A stretch of DNA of 64,000 bases from Terrisporobacter glycolicus ATCC 14880 = DSM 1288 (GCF_036812735.1 NZ_CP117523.1:1922001-1986000), one strand, 5' to 3'; positions 25,890-36,146 are shown, counted from the first letter of the stretch. Notes: a model not told the origin generated them from the sequence alone. Translations and numbers: made by a program.

Positions 25890-26498
25890 ATTAGTTTTTA
25901 TAAAATTTAAAAAGTTCTCCAAAATCCTAGCAGTTATACCCCAAATAACATAGTCCTTATATTCATAAAACCAAACAGGATATTCGCCCATAGCAAATTC
26001 ATATTTTTCTTTATTAGGTATTTTTTCATAAGGAAAATTTTCATTTGGAACGACTTTTACATCATTTGTATAAATATTTGCATCGTAATTTATTAAATAA
26101 TCAATAGGGACTAAAAATATATGATCCACTTCATCCTTATTAATATTTAAGTTTTTTATGTCTTTAATTTCACCTAAGTAAGGATGGATTATTAAATTTG
26201 CATGTGATACATAAATATCTAAGGGAGATATAATATTAATGTTATCTTCATTAATTCCTATTTCTTCGCAAGTTTCTCTTATACAAGCTTCTTTTGGGGT
26301 TTCATTTTTTTCAATTCTTCCTCCAGGAAAGGAGATTTCTCCAGGCTGACGCCTCATTTTTCTTGATCTTAGTTCAAACAAGATAGAGTATTTTCCATTT
26401 TCTTTTACTAGGGGTATTAATACAGAAGCACGTTTCATGTTTTCATAACCATTTATATAGGGCTGATAATTATTAAATTTGTCAATTATGTCTTTCAA
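25887..26498 (-). CDS. Nudix hydrolase, probable CoA pyrophosphatase
   Basis: The 203-residue protein has a complete Nudix box (GGRIEKNETPKEACIRE then TCEEIGI). The extra motif LRSRKMRRQPGEISFPGG matches the NudL/YeaB signature for coenzyme A diphosphatases, which cut CoA to 4'-phosphopantetheine and 3',5'-ADP. The apparent start is TTG at 26498, with AGGAGG upstream; no ATG gives a better start. It stands alone on the minus strand. Confidence 0.87.
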   Translation of the reverse strand: MKDIIDKFNNYQPYINGYENMKRASVLIPLVKENGKYSILFELRSRKMRRQPGEISFPGGRIEKNETPKEACIRETCEEIGINEDNINIISPLDIYVSHANLIIHPYLGEIKDIKNLNINKDEVDHIFLVPIDYLINYDANIYTNDVKVVPNENFPYEKIPNKEKYEFAMGEYPVWFYEYKDYVIWGITARILENFLNFIKTN

Positions 26499-26620
26499 AA
26501 TAAAGCCTCCTAAAATTAAATATATTATTAATATAATACTATAATAACATTATAGAGTTAAAGATATTAAAAAAATTTATGCTATACTAAAATAATAATA
26601 CTTAGTTAATGGGGGATTTG

Positions 26621-27892
26621 ATGAATAAAATTAATAATATATTAGAAGAAATAAAACTTCCTGAAATTATAAAAGTAAAACAAATATTCGATAAAACTAG
26701 TATAAATAACGTGGAAGAAGAAATAAAAAGATTATTAAATGAAGGAAACTTTAAGAATAAAATAAAAAAGGGAAAAACTGTAGCTATAACTGGGGGAAGT
26801 AGAGGAATTAGTAACTATAAAATTATAATGAAAACCATAGTTGATTTTGTAAAAAACGAAGGTGGCATTCCATTTATTGTTCCAGCCATGGGGAGTCATG
26901 GTGGAGGCGATGCAAAAGGGCAAAAGCATATTCTCGAAAAATTAGGTATTACAGAAGAAAATATGGGATGTGAAATAAAGTCTTCCATGGAAGTTGTAGA
27001 AATAGGAAGAACAATCAAAGGCTTACCCGTTTATATTGATAAAAATGCTTTTTATGCCCATGGGATAATACTTGTAAACAGAATAAAGGCACATACTTCT
27101 TTTAGAGGGGAATATGAAAGCGGTCTAGTTAAAATGCTTGCCATAGGACTGGGAAAAAGAAAAGGTGCAGATATTACTCACTCTTTAAGATTTGAAAAAA
27201 TGGCTGAAAATATTTTAGAGTCGGCTAAAGTGTCTCTATCTAAATTAAATATACTGTTTGGAGTTGGTTCGGTAGAAAATGCTTATGATAATGTAGCTCA
27301 TATAAATATATTAAATAAGGATGAAATTCTTATAAAAGAACCTTTATTATTAGAAAAATCAAAAGAGCTAATGGGAAAATTATATTTAGATAATATAGAT
27401 GTATTAATAGTAAAAGAAATTGGTAAAAACATAAGTGGTACTGGTATGGATACGAATATTATAGGAAGATATCATACTAAAGCTGCATCAGGAGGTCCGA
27501 ATATAACAAAAATAGGTGTATTAAATCTAAATAGTAGTTCAAATGGAAATGCTAATGGAATGGGTTTAGCAGACTTTATAAGTGAAAAGTTTTATAATAA
27601 TATTGAGTTTGAAAGTACATATTTAAATGCTATAACTTCCACAGAGCCAAATAGTATTAAGCTTCCTATGGTTTTAGAAAATGATAAATATGTATTTAAA
27701 GCTTGCGCTAAAACCTGCGGTATTTTAAACTTCAAAGATATTAAGTTAGTTATCATAGAAAATACTAAAAATTTGAATGAAATATATATGAGTAAAGAAG
27801 CATACAAAAGTATAAGTGAAGATAAAATGGTTGAGGTTAAGGGAAGTTATTTTGAAATAAAATTTGATGATAATGGTAATTTCATCATATAA
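26621..27892 (+). CDS. LarA-like (DUF2088) protein
   Basis: The 423-residue protein resembles the lactate racemase LarA N-terminal domain family. It shows AITGGSRGISNY, PAMGSHGGGDAKGQ, the NRIKAHTSFRGEYESG block with a histidine and lysine, and GMGLADF later. LarA itself needs the nickel-pincer cofactor made by LarB/C/E, and none of those genes is nearby, so lactate racemase activity is not assured. ATG 26621 is chosen, with GGGGGA upstream, over the in-frame ATG 26609 that lies before that site. Confidence 0.7.
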   Translation: MNKINNILEEIKLPEIIKVKQIFDKTSINNVEEEIKRLLNEGNFKNKIKKGKTVAITGGSRGISNYKIIMKTIVDFVKNEGGIPFIVPAMGSHGGGDAKGQKHILEKLGITEENMGCEIKSSMEVVEIGRTIKGLPVYIDKNAFYAHGIILVNRIKAHTSFRGEYESGLVKMLAIGLGKRKGADITHSLRFEKMAENILESAKVSLSKLNILFGVGSVENAYDNVAHINILNKDEILIKEPLLLEKSKELMGKLYLDNIDVLIVKEIGKNISGTGMDTNIIGRYHTKAASGGPNITKIGVLNLNSSSNGNANGMGLADFISEKFYNNIEFESTYLNAITSTEPNSIKLPMVLENDKYVFKACAKTCGILNFKDIKLVIIENTKNLNEIYMSKEAYKSISEDKMVEVKGSYFEIKFDDNGNFII

Positions 27893-28005
27893 AATGTTAA
27901 AAGTATATTAAAATATTAAATTATTGTAAAATCCGTTAAGATGCTGTTAATATACGAAATATTAATCCACTATATAATATAATAAAATAAAAAGGAGTGG
28001 ATAGT

Positions 28006-28104
28006 ATGACTACTACAGCTTGGATATTTATGGCAACAGCTTTTGTTATAATTGGAGGAGCAGCAGGATTATCTCTTAATAAAATTTTAAAGAGTAACAA
28101 ATAA
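28006..28104 (+). CDS. 32-residue single-span membrane peptide
   Basis: ATG 28006 has a consensus AAAGGAGTGG upstream. The peptide opens MTTTAWIFMATAFVIIGG, a hydrophobic span with a small-residue GGAAG kink, and ends in a lysine-rich tail KILKSNK. Size and pattern resemble the small MetS-type subunits that accompany NSS-family amino acid transporters, but no transporter gene lies nearby. The terminator at 28163 would close it as its own transcript. The comparison is by general pattern only. Confidence 0.6.
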   Translation: MTTTAWIFMATAFVIIGGAAGLSLNKILKSNK

Positions 28105-28162
28105 GGTCTAGTATAAACTTCAATACATTATATATTAAATGATATTATAATATAATAATATT

Positions 28163-28205
28163 CAAATAGCTATTTATTTGCAAAAATAAATAGCTATTTA
28201 TTTTT
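28163..28205 (+). terminator. Strong terminator after the 32-residue peptide gene
   Basis: AAATAGCTATTTATTT pairs perfectly with AAATAAATAGCTATTT around GCAA, followed by ATTTTTTG. The long arms could also suggest a bidirectional role. Confidence 0.75.
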
Positions 28206-28504
28206 TGTTCTTATTAAAAAACATCTGTCTACGATTAAAATGCATAATAGAATTATAAAGCCTTCTACTATTATTACCTATCTGAAAAAGTATAACAAAC
28301 AGTATCACTATTTAAATAACCCCGCCCTACTTTAAAACTATTAATAAATAATATTTACATTAATTATTATTTTATTGTTAGAGGCAAAAAAATCCAATAA
28401 AATAACGCAATATTAATAAAAATTTATAATAAATTCAATATTTTTATAGATAACATATAAATTGTGTTATATGATATAATAACTAAAGATGAGGAGGTAG
28501 AAAG
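28206..28504. other. AT-rich intergenic region upstream of mutS
   Basis: No ORF with a ribosome site and no structured RNA is visible. The only promoter-like element is TATAAT within GATATAATAAC close to the mutS ribosome site, without a clear -35 box. Confidence 0.4.
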
Positions 28505-31348
28505 ATGGAGATTGACAGAAATAAACTTACTCCTATGATGAAACAATACTTTGAATGCAAGGATAAATATCCTGATTGTATATTGTTTTTCAGATTAGGT
28601 GATTTTTACGAAATGTTCTTTGAAGATGCTATCGTGGCATCGAAAGTACTAGAAATAGCGTTAACAGGAAAATCTTGCGGTTTAGAAGAGAGAGCACCTA
28701 TGTGTGGTATTCCCTTTCATGCTGCCGCTTCATATATATCGAAATTAGTAGAAGCAGGATATAAAGTTGCTATTGGGGAGCAAATGGAAGACCCTCAAAG
28801 TGTAAAGGGTATAGTAAAAAGAGAAGTAATTCAAGTAGTTACACCAGGGACTGTGTTAGAAGGAAGCTTGCTTGAAAACAAGAAAAATAATTACCTTATG
28901 TCTTTATATAAAGTAAATGATAAAATAGGTCTTTCTTATGTGGATATAAGTACGGGGGAAACAAATGCAACTTGTATAGCGAAAGATAAAGTTATTGAAG
29001 AAATAGCAAAGGTTAGTCCTTCGGAAATAATATTAAATGATTTAAGCTTCAAAGATAATTTAAAAAATATTGCTACAATGAGTAATATTTATATAAACGA
29101 AAATTTTGATGAAGATTATTTAAATACAAAAATATTAAGTGAATATTTCAGTGAAGACTATTTAAGAAGTTTAAGGTTTGATAATGACAATTTAATAAAA
29201 ACTAGTTTATGCATACTTCTTAATTATATATATAATACTCAAAAACAAATAACATCAAATATAAATGTAATAACCATATATAATCCAATGGAATATATGG
29301 TTCTTGATATGTTTACTAGAATAAATCTTGAGTTAACTCAAACAATTAGGGGTTCTAAGAAAAAGGGATCATTACTGCATGTATTAGATAAAACGTCAAC
29401 TGCCATGGGAGGTAGACTTCTTAGAAAATATGTGGAAGAACCTTTAGTTAATAAAAAGAAGATAGATGAAAGACTAGATGTTATTGAGGAAATAAAAGAA
29501 GATTTTTCATTAAGAGAAGATTTAATAGATATATTAAAAAATGTCTACGACATAGAAAGAATTTGTGGAAAGATTGCTTTTGAAAAAGTAAGTCCCAAAG
29601 AAATGATTAACTTGAAAAATTCCATAGAAAAGCTTCCGCTTTTAAGTGATAGAATAAACTCTTGTGATGGAGATACTATAAAAAAATATATAGATAATAT
29701 GGAAGACTTAAAAGACATTTATGAGTTAATAAATGAATCTATTATAGAAGAACCTAGTATTACAATTAAAGACGGGAATATAATAAAATCATCTTATAAC
29801 GAAGAATTAAGAGAACTTAGAGATATTTCAAAAAATGGAGCTTTCATGATAAAAGATATAGAAAATCGTGAAAGAGAAAAAACAGGAGTTAAATCACTTA
29901 AAATAGGATTTAATAAGGTTTTTGGTTATTATATAGAAATAACTAAAGTAAATCTTGCAAACTTAGATTTGGAAGGTAGATATATAAGAAAGCAAACTTT
30001 AAGTAATGCAGAAAGATTTATAACAGAAGAATTAAAAGAAATAGAAGATAAAATCCTACATGCTGAGGAAAAAATAAAATCATTGGAATATGAAATTTTT
30101 GTAAAAATTAGACAAACTATTTATAACAATATTGATAGAATTCAAAATGTGGCTAAAATAATAGGAAATATAGATGTATTTACTTCATTTGCTACAGTTG
30201 CTCATATTAATAACTATGTTAAGCCCAGTATTAACAATGATAATAAACTGGATATAAAAAATGGACGTCACCCAGTAATTGAAAATATAGTGGGAGAAGA
30301 AAACTTCGTTCCAAATGATACTTATTTAAATAGTGGTGAAAATATTATAAATATAATTACAGGGCCTAATATGTCTGGTAAATCTACATATATGAGACAA
30401 ACAGCCATAATTTGTTTAATGGCACATATGGGGTCATTTGTGCCAGCAGAATACGCAAATATTCCAATTTCTGATAGGATATTTACTAGAGTAGGTGCAA
30501 GCGATGACTTATCACAAGGTCAATCAACATTTATGGTGGAAATGAGCGAGGTTTCTCATATATTAAAAAATGCAACAGATAAAAGTTTAGTTATACTAGA
30601 TGAAATAGGTAGGGGTACATCCACTTATGACGGTATAAGTTTAGCTTGGTCCATAGTTGAATATATAGAAAAATATATTAAATGTAAGACTTTATTTGCA
30701 ACTCATTATCACGAATTAACTGAATTGGAAAATGAATTTGATGAAGTAAAAAACTACTCTATTGCTGTTAAAGATGATGGAGAAAATATAATTTTCCTTA
30801 GAAAAATAATAGATCAAGCAGCAGATAAAAGTTATGGTATCTATGTTGCTAAACTTGCTAAGCTTCCTGACGAAGTTATTAATAGATCATCAGAAATTTT
30901 AAAGGATTTAGAAAAAAATCATATATATAACGGCTACGCCATAAATGGAGGAGCTAATAATGAAGATGCCAATTTAGATATAGGGAACAAATGTTCTAAT
31001 GGAAAAGATTCAACATTAAACTTAGAATTGGAACTAAAAAAACTGGAAGATAGCAACTTTAAAAATGAGAATGAACATTTAAAACTTGAAAAAGAAAGCT
31101 TAAAAAAGACTTATAAAAAGCTTAAAAAAGATTATGAAAAGTTAAATGTTGAATATGAAAAACTGCAAAGAGAAAATTTGGATAATATAGCAAATAAAGA
31201 AGTAGCGCTAAGTGAGGACCAAATATCTTTTGATGTAGTTAAAGATGATGATATATTAGAGGAAATAAAAGGTTTAGATATATTAAGTATGACACCATTA
31301 GATGCAATGAACGCACTTTTCAATCTTCAAAAGAAAGCAAAGAAATAG
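28505..31348 (+). CDS. mutS: DNA mismatch repair protein MutS
   Basis: It recognises mismatches and recruits MutL. The mismatch-binding domain I starts with TPMMKQYFE and contains FFRLGDFYEMF. The ATPase has Walker A GPNMSGKSTYMRQ (about residue 620) and Walker B LVILDEIGRGTSTYDG (about 694). At 947 residues it is longer than most MutS. The excess lies between the ATPase and the C-terminal dimerisation helix (about 810-910), where a Lys/Glu/Leu coiled coil such as KKTYKKLKKDYEKLNVEYEK is inserted. GAGGAGG precedes ATG 28505. mutL follows 33 bases later. Confidence 0.97.
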   Translation: MEIDRNKLTPMMKQYFECKDKYPDCILFFRLGDFYEMFFEDAIVASKVLEIALTGKSCGLEERAPMCGIPFHAAASYISKLVEAGYKVAIGEQMEDPQSVKGIVKREVIQVVTPGTVLEGSLLENKKNNYLMSLYKVNDKIGLSYVDISTGETNATCIAKDKVIEEIAKVSPSEIILNDLSFKDNLKNIATMSNIYINENFDEDYLNTKILSEYFSEDYLRSLRFDNDNLIKTSLCILLNYIYNTQKQITSNINVITIYNPMEYMVLDMFTRINLELTQTIRGSKKKGSLLHVLDKTSTAMGGRLLRKYVEEPLVNKKKIDERLDVIEEIKEDFSLREDLIDILKNVYDIERICGKIAFEKVSPKEMINLKNSIEKLPLLSDRINSCDGDTIKKYIDNMEDLKDIYELINESIIEEPSITIKDGNIIKSSYNEELRELRDISKNGAFMIKDIENREREKTGVKSLKIGFNKVFGYYIEITKVNLANLDLEGRYIRKQTLSNAERFITEELKEIEDKILHAEEKIKSLEYEIFVKIRQTIYNNIDRIQNVAKIIGNIDVFTSFATVAHINNYVKPSINNDNKLDIKNGRHPVIENIVGEENFVPNDTYLNSGENIINIITGPNMSGKSTYMRQTAIICLMAHMGSFVPAEYANIPISDRIFTRVGASDDLSQGQSTFMVEMSEVSHILKNATDKSLVILDEIGRGTSTYDGISLAWSIVEYIEKYIKCKTLFATHYHELTELENEFDEVKNYSIAVKDDGENIIFLRKIIDQAADKSYGIYVAKLAKLPDEVINRSSEILKDLEKNHIYNGYAINGGANNEDANLDIGNKCSNGKDSTLNLELELKKLEDSNFKNENEHLKLEKESLKKTYKKLKKDYEKLNVEYEKLQRENLDNIANKEVALSEDQISFDVVKDDDILEEIKGLDILSMTPLDAMNALFNLQKKAKK

Positions 31349-31381
31349 CGCCCACAAAAATAAATTCTTTGGAGGGATATT

Positions 31382-33364
31382 ATGTCAAAGAAAATAAATA
31401 TACTAGATGATATAACAATAAATAAAATAGCAGCAGGAGAAGTAGTCGAAAGACCTTCTTCTGTTACTAAAGAATTAATAGAAAACTCCATAGATGCTAA
31501 TTCTACACAAATAGTTATAGACATAATCGATGGAGGAAAAAAACAAATAAGAATAACAGATAATGGAAGTGGAATTTTATCCAGCCAAGTAGACAAATCA
31601 TTTTTAAGACACGCTACTAGTAAAATAAAAGAAATTGATGACTTGTATGACTTATATTCTTTAGGTTTTAGAGGCGAAGCTTTAGCTTCCATATCGTCTG
31701 TATCTCGTTTGGAAATGATTACAAAAACCAAGGAAGAACCCATTGGAACAAAAGTTATTTTAGAAGGTGGAAAAGAAATTTTAAAAGAGCCTGTGGGAAC
31801 AAAGAATGGAACGACTATTATTATAAAAGATTTATTTTTTAATACTCCTGCTAGACAAAAGTTCTTAAAATCCACACATGCAGAAACTATAAATATAAGT
31901 GATTTAATTAATAAACTAGCTATAGGAAATACACATATACAATTTAAATATATAAATAATGGAAAGTTAATGTTAAATACACCAGGTGATGGAAAGCTTC
32001 TTTCTGTTATTAGAAGCATTTATGGAAAAGAAATAGTTGAAAATTTAATTGAAATTGATGGAAAATGCGAATATTGCAATATTTCAGGATATATAGGGAA
32101 TAACAATATTTATCGTTCAAATAAAAACTTGCAGCACATTTACATAAATAATAGATTTGTAAAAAGTAAAATAATATTAGATTCCATAAATGAAGCATAC
32201 AAAAGTATTATACCAATTAATAAACATGGTGTATGTTTTTTAAATATTGATATTAATCCTGCAAAAATAGATGTTAATATTCATCCTACGAAAATGGAAA
32301 TTAAGTTTGAAAATGACAAAGATTTATATATAGAAATTAGAGATTTATTAAAAAGAAAGTTATTAAATACTGCTTTAATTGGTAAATATGAAAACTACGA
32401 TAGAAAACCTGTTATAAGTGAAAATAAAGAAGTATATTTAGAAAAAAAAGAAGAAACTTTAAATACTATAATTTCAAATGAAATAAATAAAACTACGCCA
32501 ATAGAAAAAATAGATGATGACAATAAATTTATGTCTTTTGAAGAGGCTTTAAATAAGGAAAATAATAAAAAAGAATATAAGGAAAGTTTAAGTAGTTCTG
32601 ATAAAAAAGAAGATATTAAGCTTCAACCTTTAGAAAATAAAAAAGGTGAATACTTTATAGATGGTAATATTGACCTTAGTAAATCATTTACTTTTGATGA
32701 ACTAGAATCTTTGAGCAATGTTGATAGTAAAAGTAATGATGTTGAAATAATTAAGGAAGAAAATCCTATAAAAAATGAAAATAGATTTTCCATTACTGAT
32801 TTTAGAGTTGTGGGAAGTATACTTAACACTTATATTGTACTTGAAAAAAATAATTCCATGTACTTATTAGATCAACATGCAGCTCACGAAAAAGTACTTT
32901 ATGAAGAATATATGAAAAAATTCAAAAGTCACAAAATAGATATGCAAATGTTATTAGATCCTATAGTAGTAGAAATATCAAATGTAGATATGTTGAAGGT
33001 AGAATCAAATATTGACTTGTTTTTGAATTTTGGTTTTGAAATTGAGCTATTTGGAAATAATCACATTATGATAAGAGGTGTACCTACTATTTTTGGTAAC
33101 CCTGAAAGTGAGAAATTTATCCTTCAAATTATTGATAATATAGAGGATTTAAAAAATAGCTATGATTTAAAAGGAGACAAATTTGCCTCAATGGCATGTA
33201 GAGCTGCTATAAAAGCAAATGATATTATTCATACTATGGAAATGAAAAAGCTTCTATCTCAAATGGAATTATGTGAGAATCCATTTACGTGTCCTCACGG
33301 AAGACCTACCATAGTTGAAATATCAAAAAAAGAAATTGAAAAAATGTTTAAAAGAATTATGTAA
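31382..33364 (+). CDS. mutL: DNA mismatch repair protein MutL
   Basis: The 660-residue protein has the GHKL ATPase motifs NKIAAGEVVERPSSV, DNGSGI and GFRGEALASI in the first 100 residues. A variable Lys/Asn/Glu linker follows. The C-terminal domain keeps the endonuclease metal motif DQHAAHEKVLYE (about residue 495), ACRAAIKAND and CPHGRPT. It should therefore nick the daughter strand itself, as in bacteria without MutH. GGAGGG precedes ATG 31382. It is co-transcribed with mutS and miaA. Confidence 0.97.
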   Translation: MSKKINILDDITINKIAAGEVVERPSSVTKELIENSIDANSTQIVIDIIDGGKKQIRITDNGSGILSSQVDKSFLRHATSKIKEIDDLYDLYSLGFRGEALASISSVSRLEMITKTKEEPIGTKVILEGGKEILKEPVGTKNGTTIIIKDLFFNTPARQKFLKSTHAETINISDLINKLAIGNTHIQFKYINNGKLMLNTPGDGKLLSVIRSIYGKEIVENLIEIDGKCEYCNISGYIGNNNIYRSNKNLQHIYINNRFVKSKIILDSINEAYKSIIPINKHGVCFLNIDINPAKIDVNIHPTKMEIKFENDKDLYIEIRDLLKRKLLNTALIGKYENYDRKPVISENKEVYLEKKEETLNTIISNEINKTTPIEKIDDDNKFMSFEEALNKENNKKEYKESLSSSDKKEDIKLQPLENKKGEYFIDGNIDLSKSFTFDELESLSNVDSKSNDVEIIKEENPIKNENRFSITDFRVVGSILNTYIVLEKNNSMYLLDQHAAHEKVLYEEYMKKFKSHKIDMQMLLDPIVVEISNVDMLKVESNIDLFLNFGFEIELFGNNHIMIRGVPTIFGNPESEKFILQIIDNIEDLKNSYDLKGDKFASMACRAAIKANDIIHTMEMKKLLSQMELCENPFTCPHGRPTIVEISKKEIEKMFKRIM

Positions 33365-33376
33365 GAAAGGATTGTT

Positions 33377-34318
33377 ATGAAGAAAATACCACTTATCATC
33401 TTAACAGGACCTACGGCCGTTGGGAAAACGGCTTTATCAATAGAGTTAGCCAAGGACTTAAATGCAGAAATTATTTCAGCTGACTCTATGCAAATATATG
33501 AATATATGGATATAGGAAGTGCTAAAGTTACAAAAGAAGAAATGGATGGGGTAACACATCATATGATAGATGAAGTTAAGCCAGATTTTCCTTTTTCTGT
33601 TTCAGAGTTTCAAGATAGAGCAAATAAATATATAAAAGAAGTAGCTAATAAAGGGAAAAATGTACTGGTAACAGGTGGTACAGGGTTATACCTTAATTCA
33701 TTAATTTACAACATGGATTTTGCAAAGTCCAATAGTAACTCTAAGATAAGAGAAGAATTAGAAGAAGAACTTAGTGAAAAAGGCATAGACTATATGCATG
33801 ATAAGTTAAAATCACTAGATAGTGAGGCTGCTTCTAGAATACATAAAAACAACACTAAAAGGGTTATAAGAGCTTTAGAGGTATGTTTAGATGGAAAGAA
33901 AATGCAAGACTTCTCCAATGATTTAAAATACAATGAAGACTACTTACCAATAATAATAGTACTAAATCGTCATAGAGAAATTCTTTATAATAGAATAAAC
34001 AAAAGAGTAGATATTATGATGGAAGCAGGATTAATTGAAGAAGTTAAAAAATTACTAGATATGGGATATGACAAAAACTTAATTTCTATGCAAGGAATAG
34101 GTTATAAAGAAATAGTTAAATATCTAGAAGGTGAATACACTTTAGAGGAAGCTGTAGAGATAATTAAAAGAGATTCAAGAAGATATGCCAAAAGACAAAT
34201 AACTTGGTTTAAAAGATATAAAGATAGTGAATGGTTTGACTTAGAAAAGTATGACAATATGGAATTACTTAAAGAAGATATTATGAACTTTATTGAAAAT
34301 GTATCTAAAAGTGTATAA
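33377..34318 (+). CDS. miaA: tRNA dimethylallyltransferase
   Basis: It adds the isopentenyl group to A37 of tRNAs reading UNN codons, the substrate for MiaB. The 313-residue protein shows the P-loop LTGPTAVGKTALSIELA, DSMQIYEYMDIGSAK, THHMID and the tRNA-binding region with RRYAKRQITWFKR. It starts 13 bases after mutL, as in many Firmicutes, with hfq following. Confidence 0.97.
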   Translation: MKKIPLIILTGPTAVGKTALSIELAKDLNAEIISADSMQIYEYMDIGSAKVTKEEMDGVTHHMIDEVKPDFPFSVSEFQDRANKYIKEVANKGKNVLVTGGTGLYLNSLIYNMDFAKSNSNSKIREELEEELSEKGIDYMHDKLKSLDSEAASRIHKNNTKRVIRALEVCLDGKKMQDFSNDLKYNEDYLPIIIVLNRHREILYNRINKRVDIMMEAGLIEEVKKLLDMGYDKNLISMQGIGYKEIVKYLEGEYTLEEAVEIIKRDSRRYAKRQITWFKRYKDSEWFDLEKYDNMELLKEDIMNFIENVSKSV

Positions 34319-34385
34319 TATTATAATATAATTGTTTATAGAGAAAGAGTTTATATAATATAATTTAGTCGGGAGGATATTGTTA

Positions 34386-34634
34386 ATGAAAAATACTGCT
34401 TTAAATTTACAAGATCTATTTTTAAATAATGCTAGAAAAGAAAGAGTACCTGTAACAATATATTTAATGAATGGTGTTCAAGTTAAAGGCTATGTAAAAG
34501 GATTTGACAGTTATATAGTATTAATAGAGGGAGAAAATAAACAACAAAACCTAATTTATAAACATGCAGTTTCAACAATAGTACCAGGCAAAAGCATAAA
34601 TATACAAAACACAAACCAAAATAATACAAAGTAA
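34386..34634 (+). CDS. hfq: RNA chaperone Hfq
   Basis: The 82-residue protein has the Sm1 core ([20 protein letters not shown]) and the Sm2 signature [11 protein letters not shown] with a short Asn/Thr-rich tail. It forms hexamers that bind small RNAs and A-rich mRNAs. ATG 34386 is chosen with GGGAGGA eight bases before; the frame opens at TTG 34380. It follows miaA by 67 bases, the classical miaA-hfq neighbourhood, and is closed by a strong terminator. Confidence 0.96.
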   Translation: MKNTALNLQDLFLNNARKERVPVTIYLMNGVQVKGYVKGFDSYIVLIEGENKQQNLIYKHAVSTIVPGKSINIQNTNQNNTK

Positions 34635-34643
34635 TTTAAAGAT

Positions 34644-34698
34644 AAAAGGTACTTATACTAACCTACAAAAATTATAGGTTAATATAAGTACCTTTTTT
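34644..34698 (+). terminator. Intrinsic terminator of the mutS-hfq operon
   Basis: AAAAGGTACTTATA pairs with TATAAGTACCTTTT, with an inner TAACCTA/TAGGTTA helix. Confidence 0.92.
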
Positions 34699-34784
34699 AA
34701 TTATTTTCCTTTAAATCTTGAACTTAAATTTTTACTATGATAAACTTTTTAAAGTGACAAATAAAAGAAAATAGGTGAGATGAA

Positions 34785-36065
34785 GTGCTTAAAGAGACAA
34801 GTGATTTATTAAAAGAATATTACGGATTAGATGATGAAACTTTTGATTTATCTAATGAAGTAATGAAAGATATAAAAGATCAATTTGAAAAAATAAAACA
34901 AATAAGGGAATTTAACCAATATAAAGTGTTAAGGGCTATGCAAAGAGCTCATTTAAGTGATAACCATTTTAACTGGACAACAGGATATGGATACAATGAT
35001 ATTGGTCGTGAAAAAATAGAAGAAATATTTGCAGAAGTGTTTGGAGCAGAAGATGCTTTAGTTAGACCAATAATAGTAAATGGAACTCATGCATTAAGTT
35101 TATGTATCCAAGGTATAGTTAGACCAGGAGATGAAATATTATCAATAACAGAAAAGCCATATGATACATTACAAGGCGTAATAGGTATAAGAGAAGAAAA
35201 AGGATCTCTTAAAGAATTTGGAGTTACATACCAAGATGTGGATTTTTTACCAGATGGTAATATTGACTTAGAAGGTGTTAAGAAAAAAATAAATGAAAAA
35301 ACTAAACTAGTAATGATACAAAGATCAAAAGGATATTCTTGGAGAAAATCTTTATCAATAGAAGATATAAAAGAAGCTATAGAAGTGGTTAAATCAGTTA
35401 ATAAAGACTTAATAGTTATGGTAGATAACTGTTATGGTGAATTCTTAGATACAAAAGAACCTACCGAAGTAGGCGCTGATATTATGGCTGGTTCTTTAAT
35501 TAAAAACCCAGGTGGAGGACTTGCTTTAACTGGTGGCTACATAGCAGGTAGAAAAGATTTAGTTGAAATGGTATCTTATAGATTAACTACACCAGGTATA
35601 GGAAAAGAATGTGGTTTAACATTTGGAACTACAAGAAATGTACTACAAGGATTTTTCATGGCCCCATATGTTACATCACAAGCTGTAATGGGTGCAATAT
35701 ACTGTGCTAGAATGTTTGAAAAATTAGGATACGATGTACTTCCGAAATATGATGATTTAAGAAGTGATATTATACAAGTGGTAAGACTTAAAAATGCAGA
35801 GGAAGTTATAGCATTCTGTCAAGGTGTACAAGCTGCAGCTCCTGTGGACTCTTATGTAAAACCTGAACCATGGGCAATGCCAGGATATGAAGATGAAGTA
35901 ATAATGGCTGCAGGTGCTTTTATTCAAGGTTCATCAATAGAACTTAGTGCTGATGCACCAATAAGACCACCATTCAATGTTTACTTCCAAGGTGGACTTA
36001 CATTTGATCACTCAAAAATGGGAACATTAAAAGCAGTAGAATATATTAAAAAAATAAATAAATAG
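34785..36065 (+). CDS. ynbB: Methionine gamma-lyase family PLP protein (YnbB-like)
   Basis: The 426-residue PLP enzyme belongs to the family formerly called aluminium-resistance proteins and is collinear with Bacillus YnbB. Visible are RAMQRAHLSDNHFNWTTGYG near residue 48, VDNCYGEFLD, and the cofactor lysine in GSLIKNPGGGLALTGGYIAG. The family is predicted to cleave methionine- or cystathionine-like substrates; the exact reaction is unproven. It starts at GTG 34785, with AGGTGAGA upstream. Its position after miaA-hfq is typical of Firmicutes. Confidence 0.9.
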   Translation: MLKETSDLLKEYYGLDDETFDLSNEVMKDIKDQFEKIKQIREFNQYKVLRAMQRAHLSDNHFNWTTGYGYNDIGREKIEEIFAEVFGAEDALVRPIIVNGTHALSLCIQGIVRPGDEILSITEKPYDTLQGVIGIREEKGSLKEFGVTYQDVDFLPDGNIDLEGVKKKINEKTKLVMIQRSKGYSWRKSLSIEDIKEAIEVVKSVNKDLIVMVDNCYGEFLDTKEPTEVGADIMAGSLIKNPGGGLALTGGYIAGRKDLVEMVSYRLTTPGIGKECGLTFGTTRNVLQGFFMAPYVTSQAVMGAIYCARMFEKLGYDVLPKYDDLRSDIIQVVRLKNAEEVIAFCQGVQAAAPVDSYVKPEPWAMPGYEDEVIMAAGAFIQGSSIELSADAPIRPPFNVYFQGGLTFDHSKMGTLKAVEYIKKINK

Positions 36066-36075
36066 TATAATAATT

Positions 36076-36114
36076 AAAAAAAGTCTTAATATATAATTGT
36101 ATTAAGGCTTTTTT
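36076..36114 (+). terminator. Intrinsic terminator after the ynbB-like gene
   Basis: AAAAAAGTCTTAATA pairs with TATTAAGGCTTTTTT. Confidence 0.88.
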
Positions 36115-36146
36115 ATATATTAAGGGATAGAGGGTGTTTTAATTAT

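Noticed and set aside
28163-28205. MITE or transposon end
   Set aside because: The perfect inverted repeat is short, followed by a T run and sits right after a small gene, so terminator explains it.
31327-32019. Long minus-strand ORF opposite mutL
   Set aside because: It mirrors the mutL coding frame, has no ribosome site and its translation lacks protein-like composition; other antisense frames across the window were set aside for the same reason.
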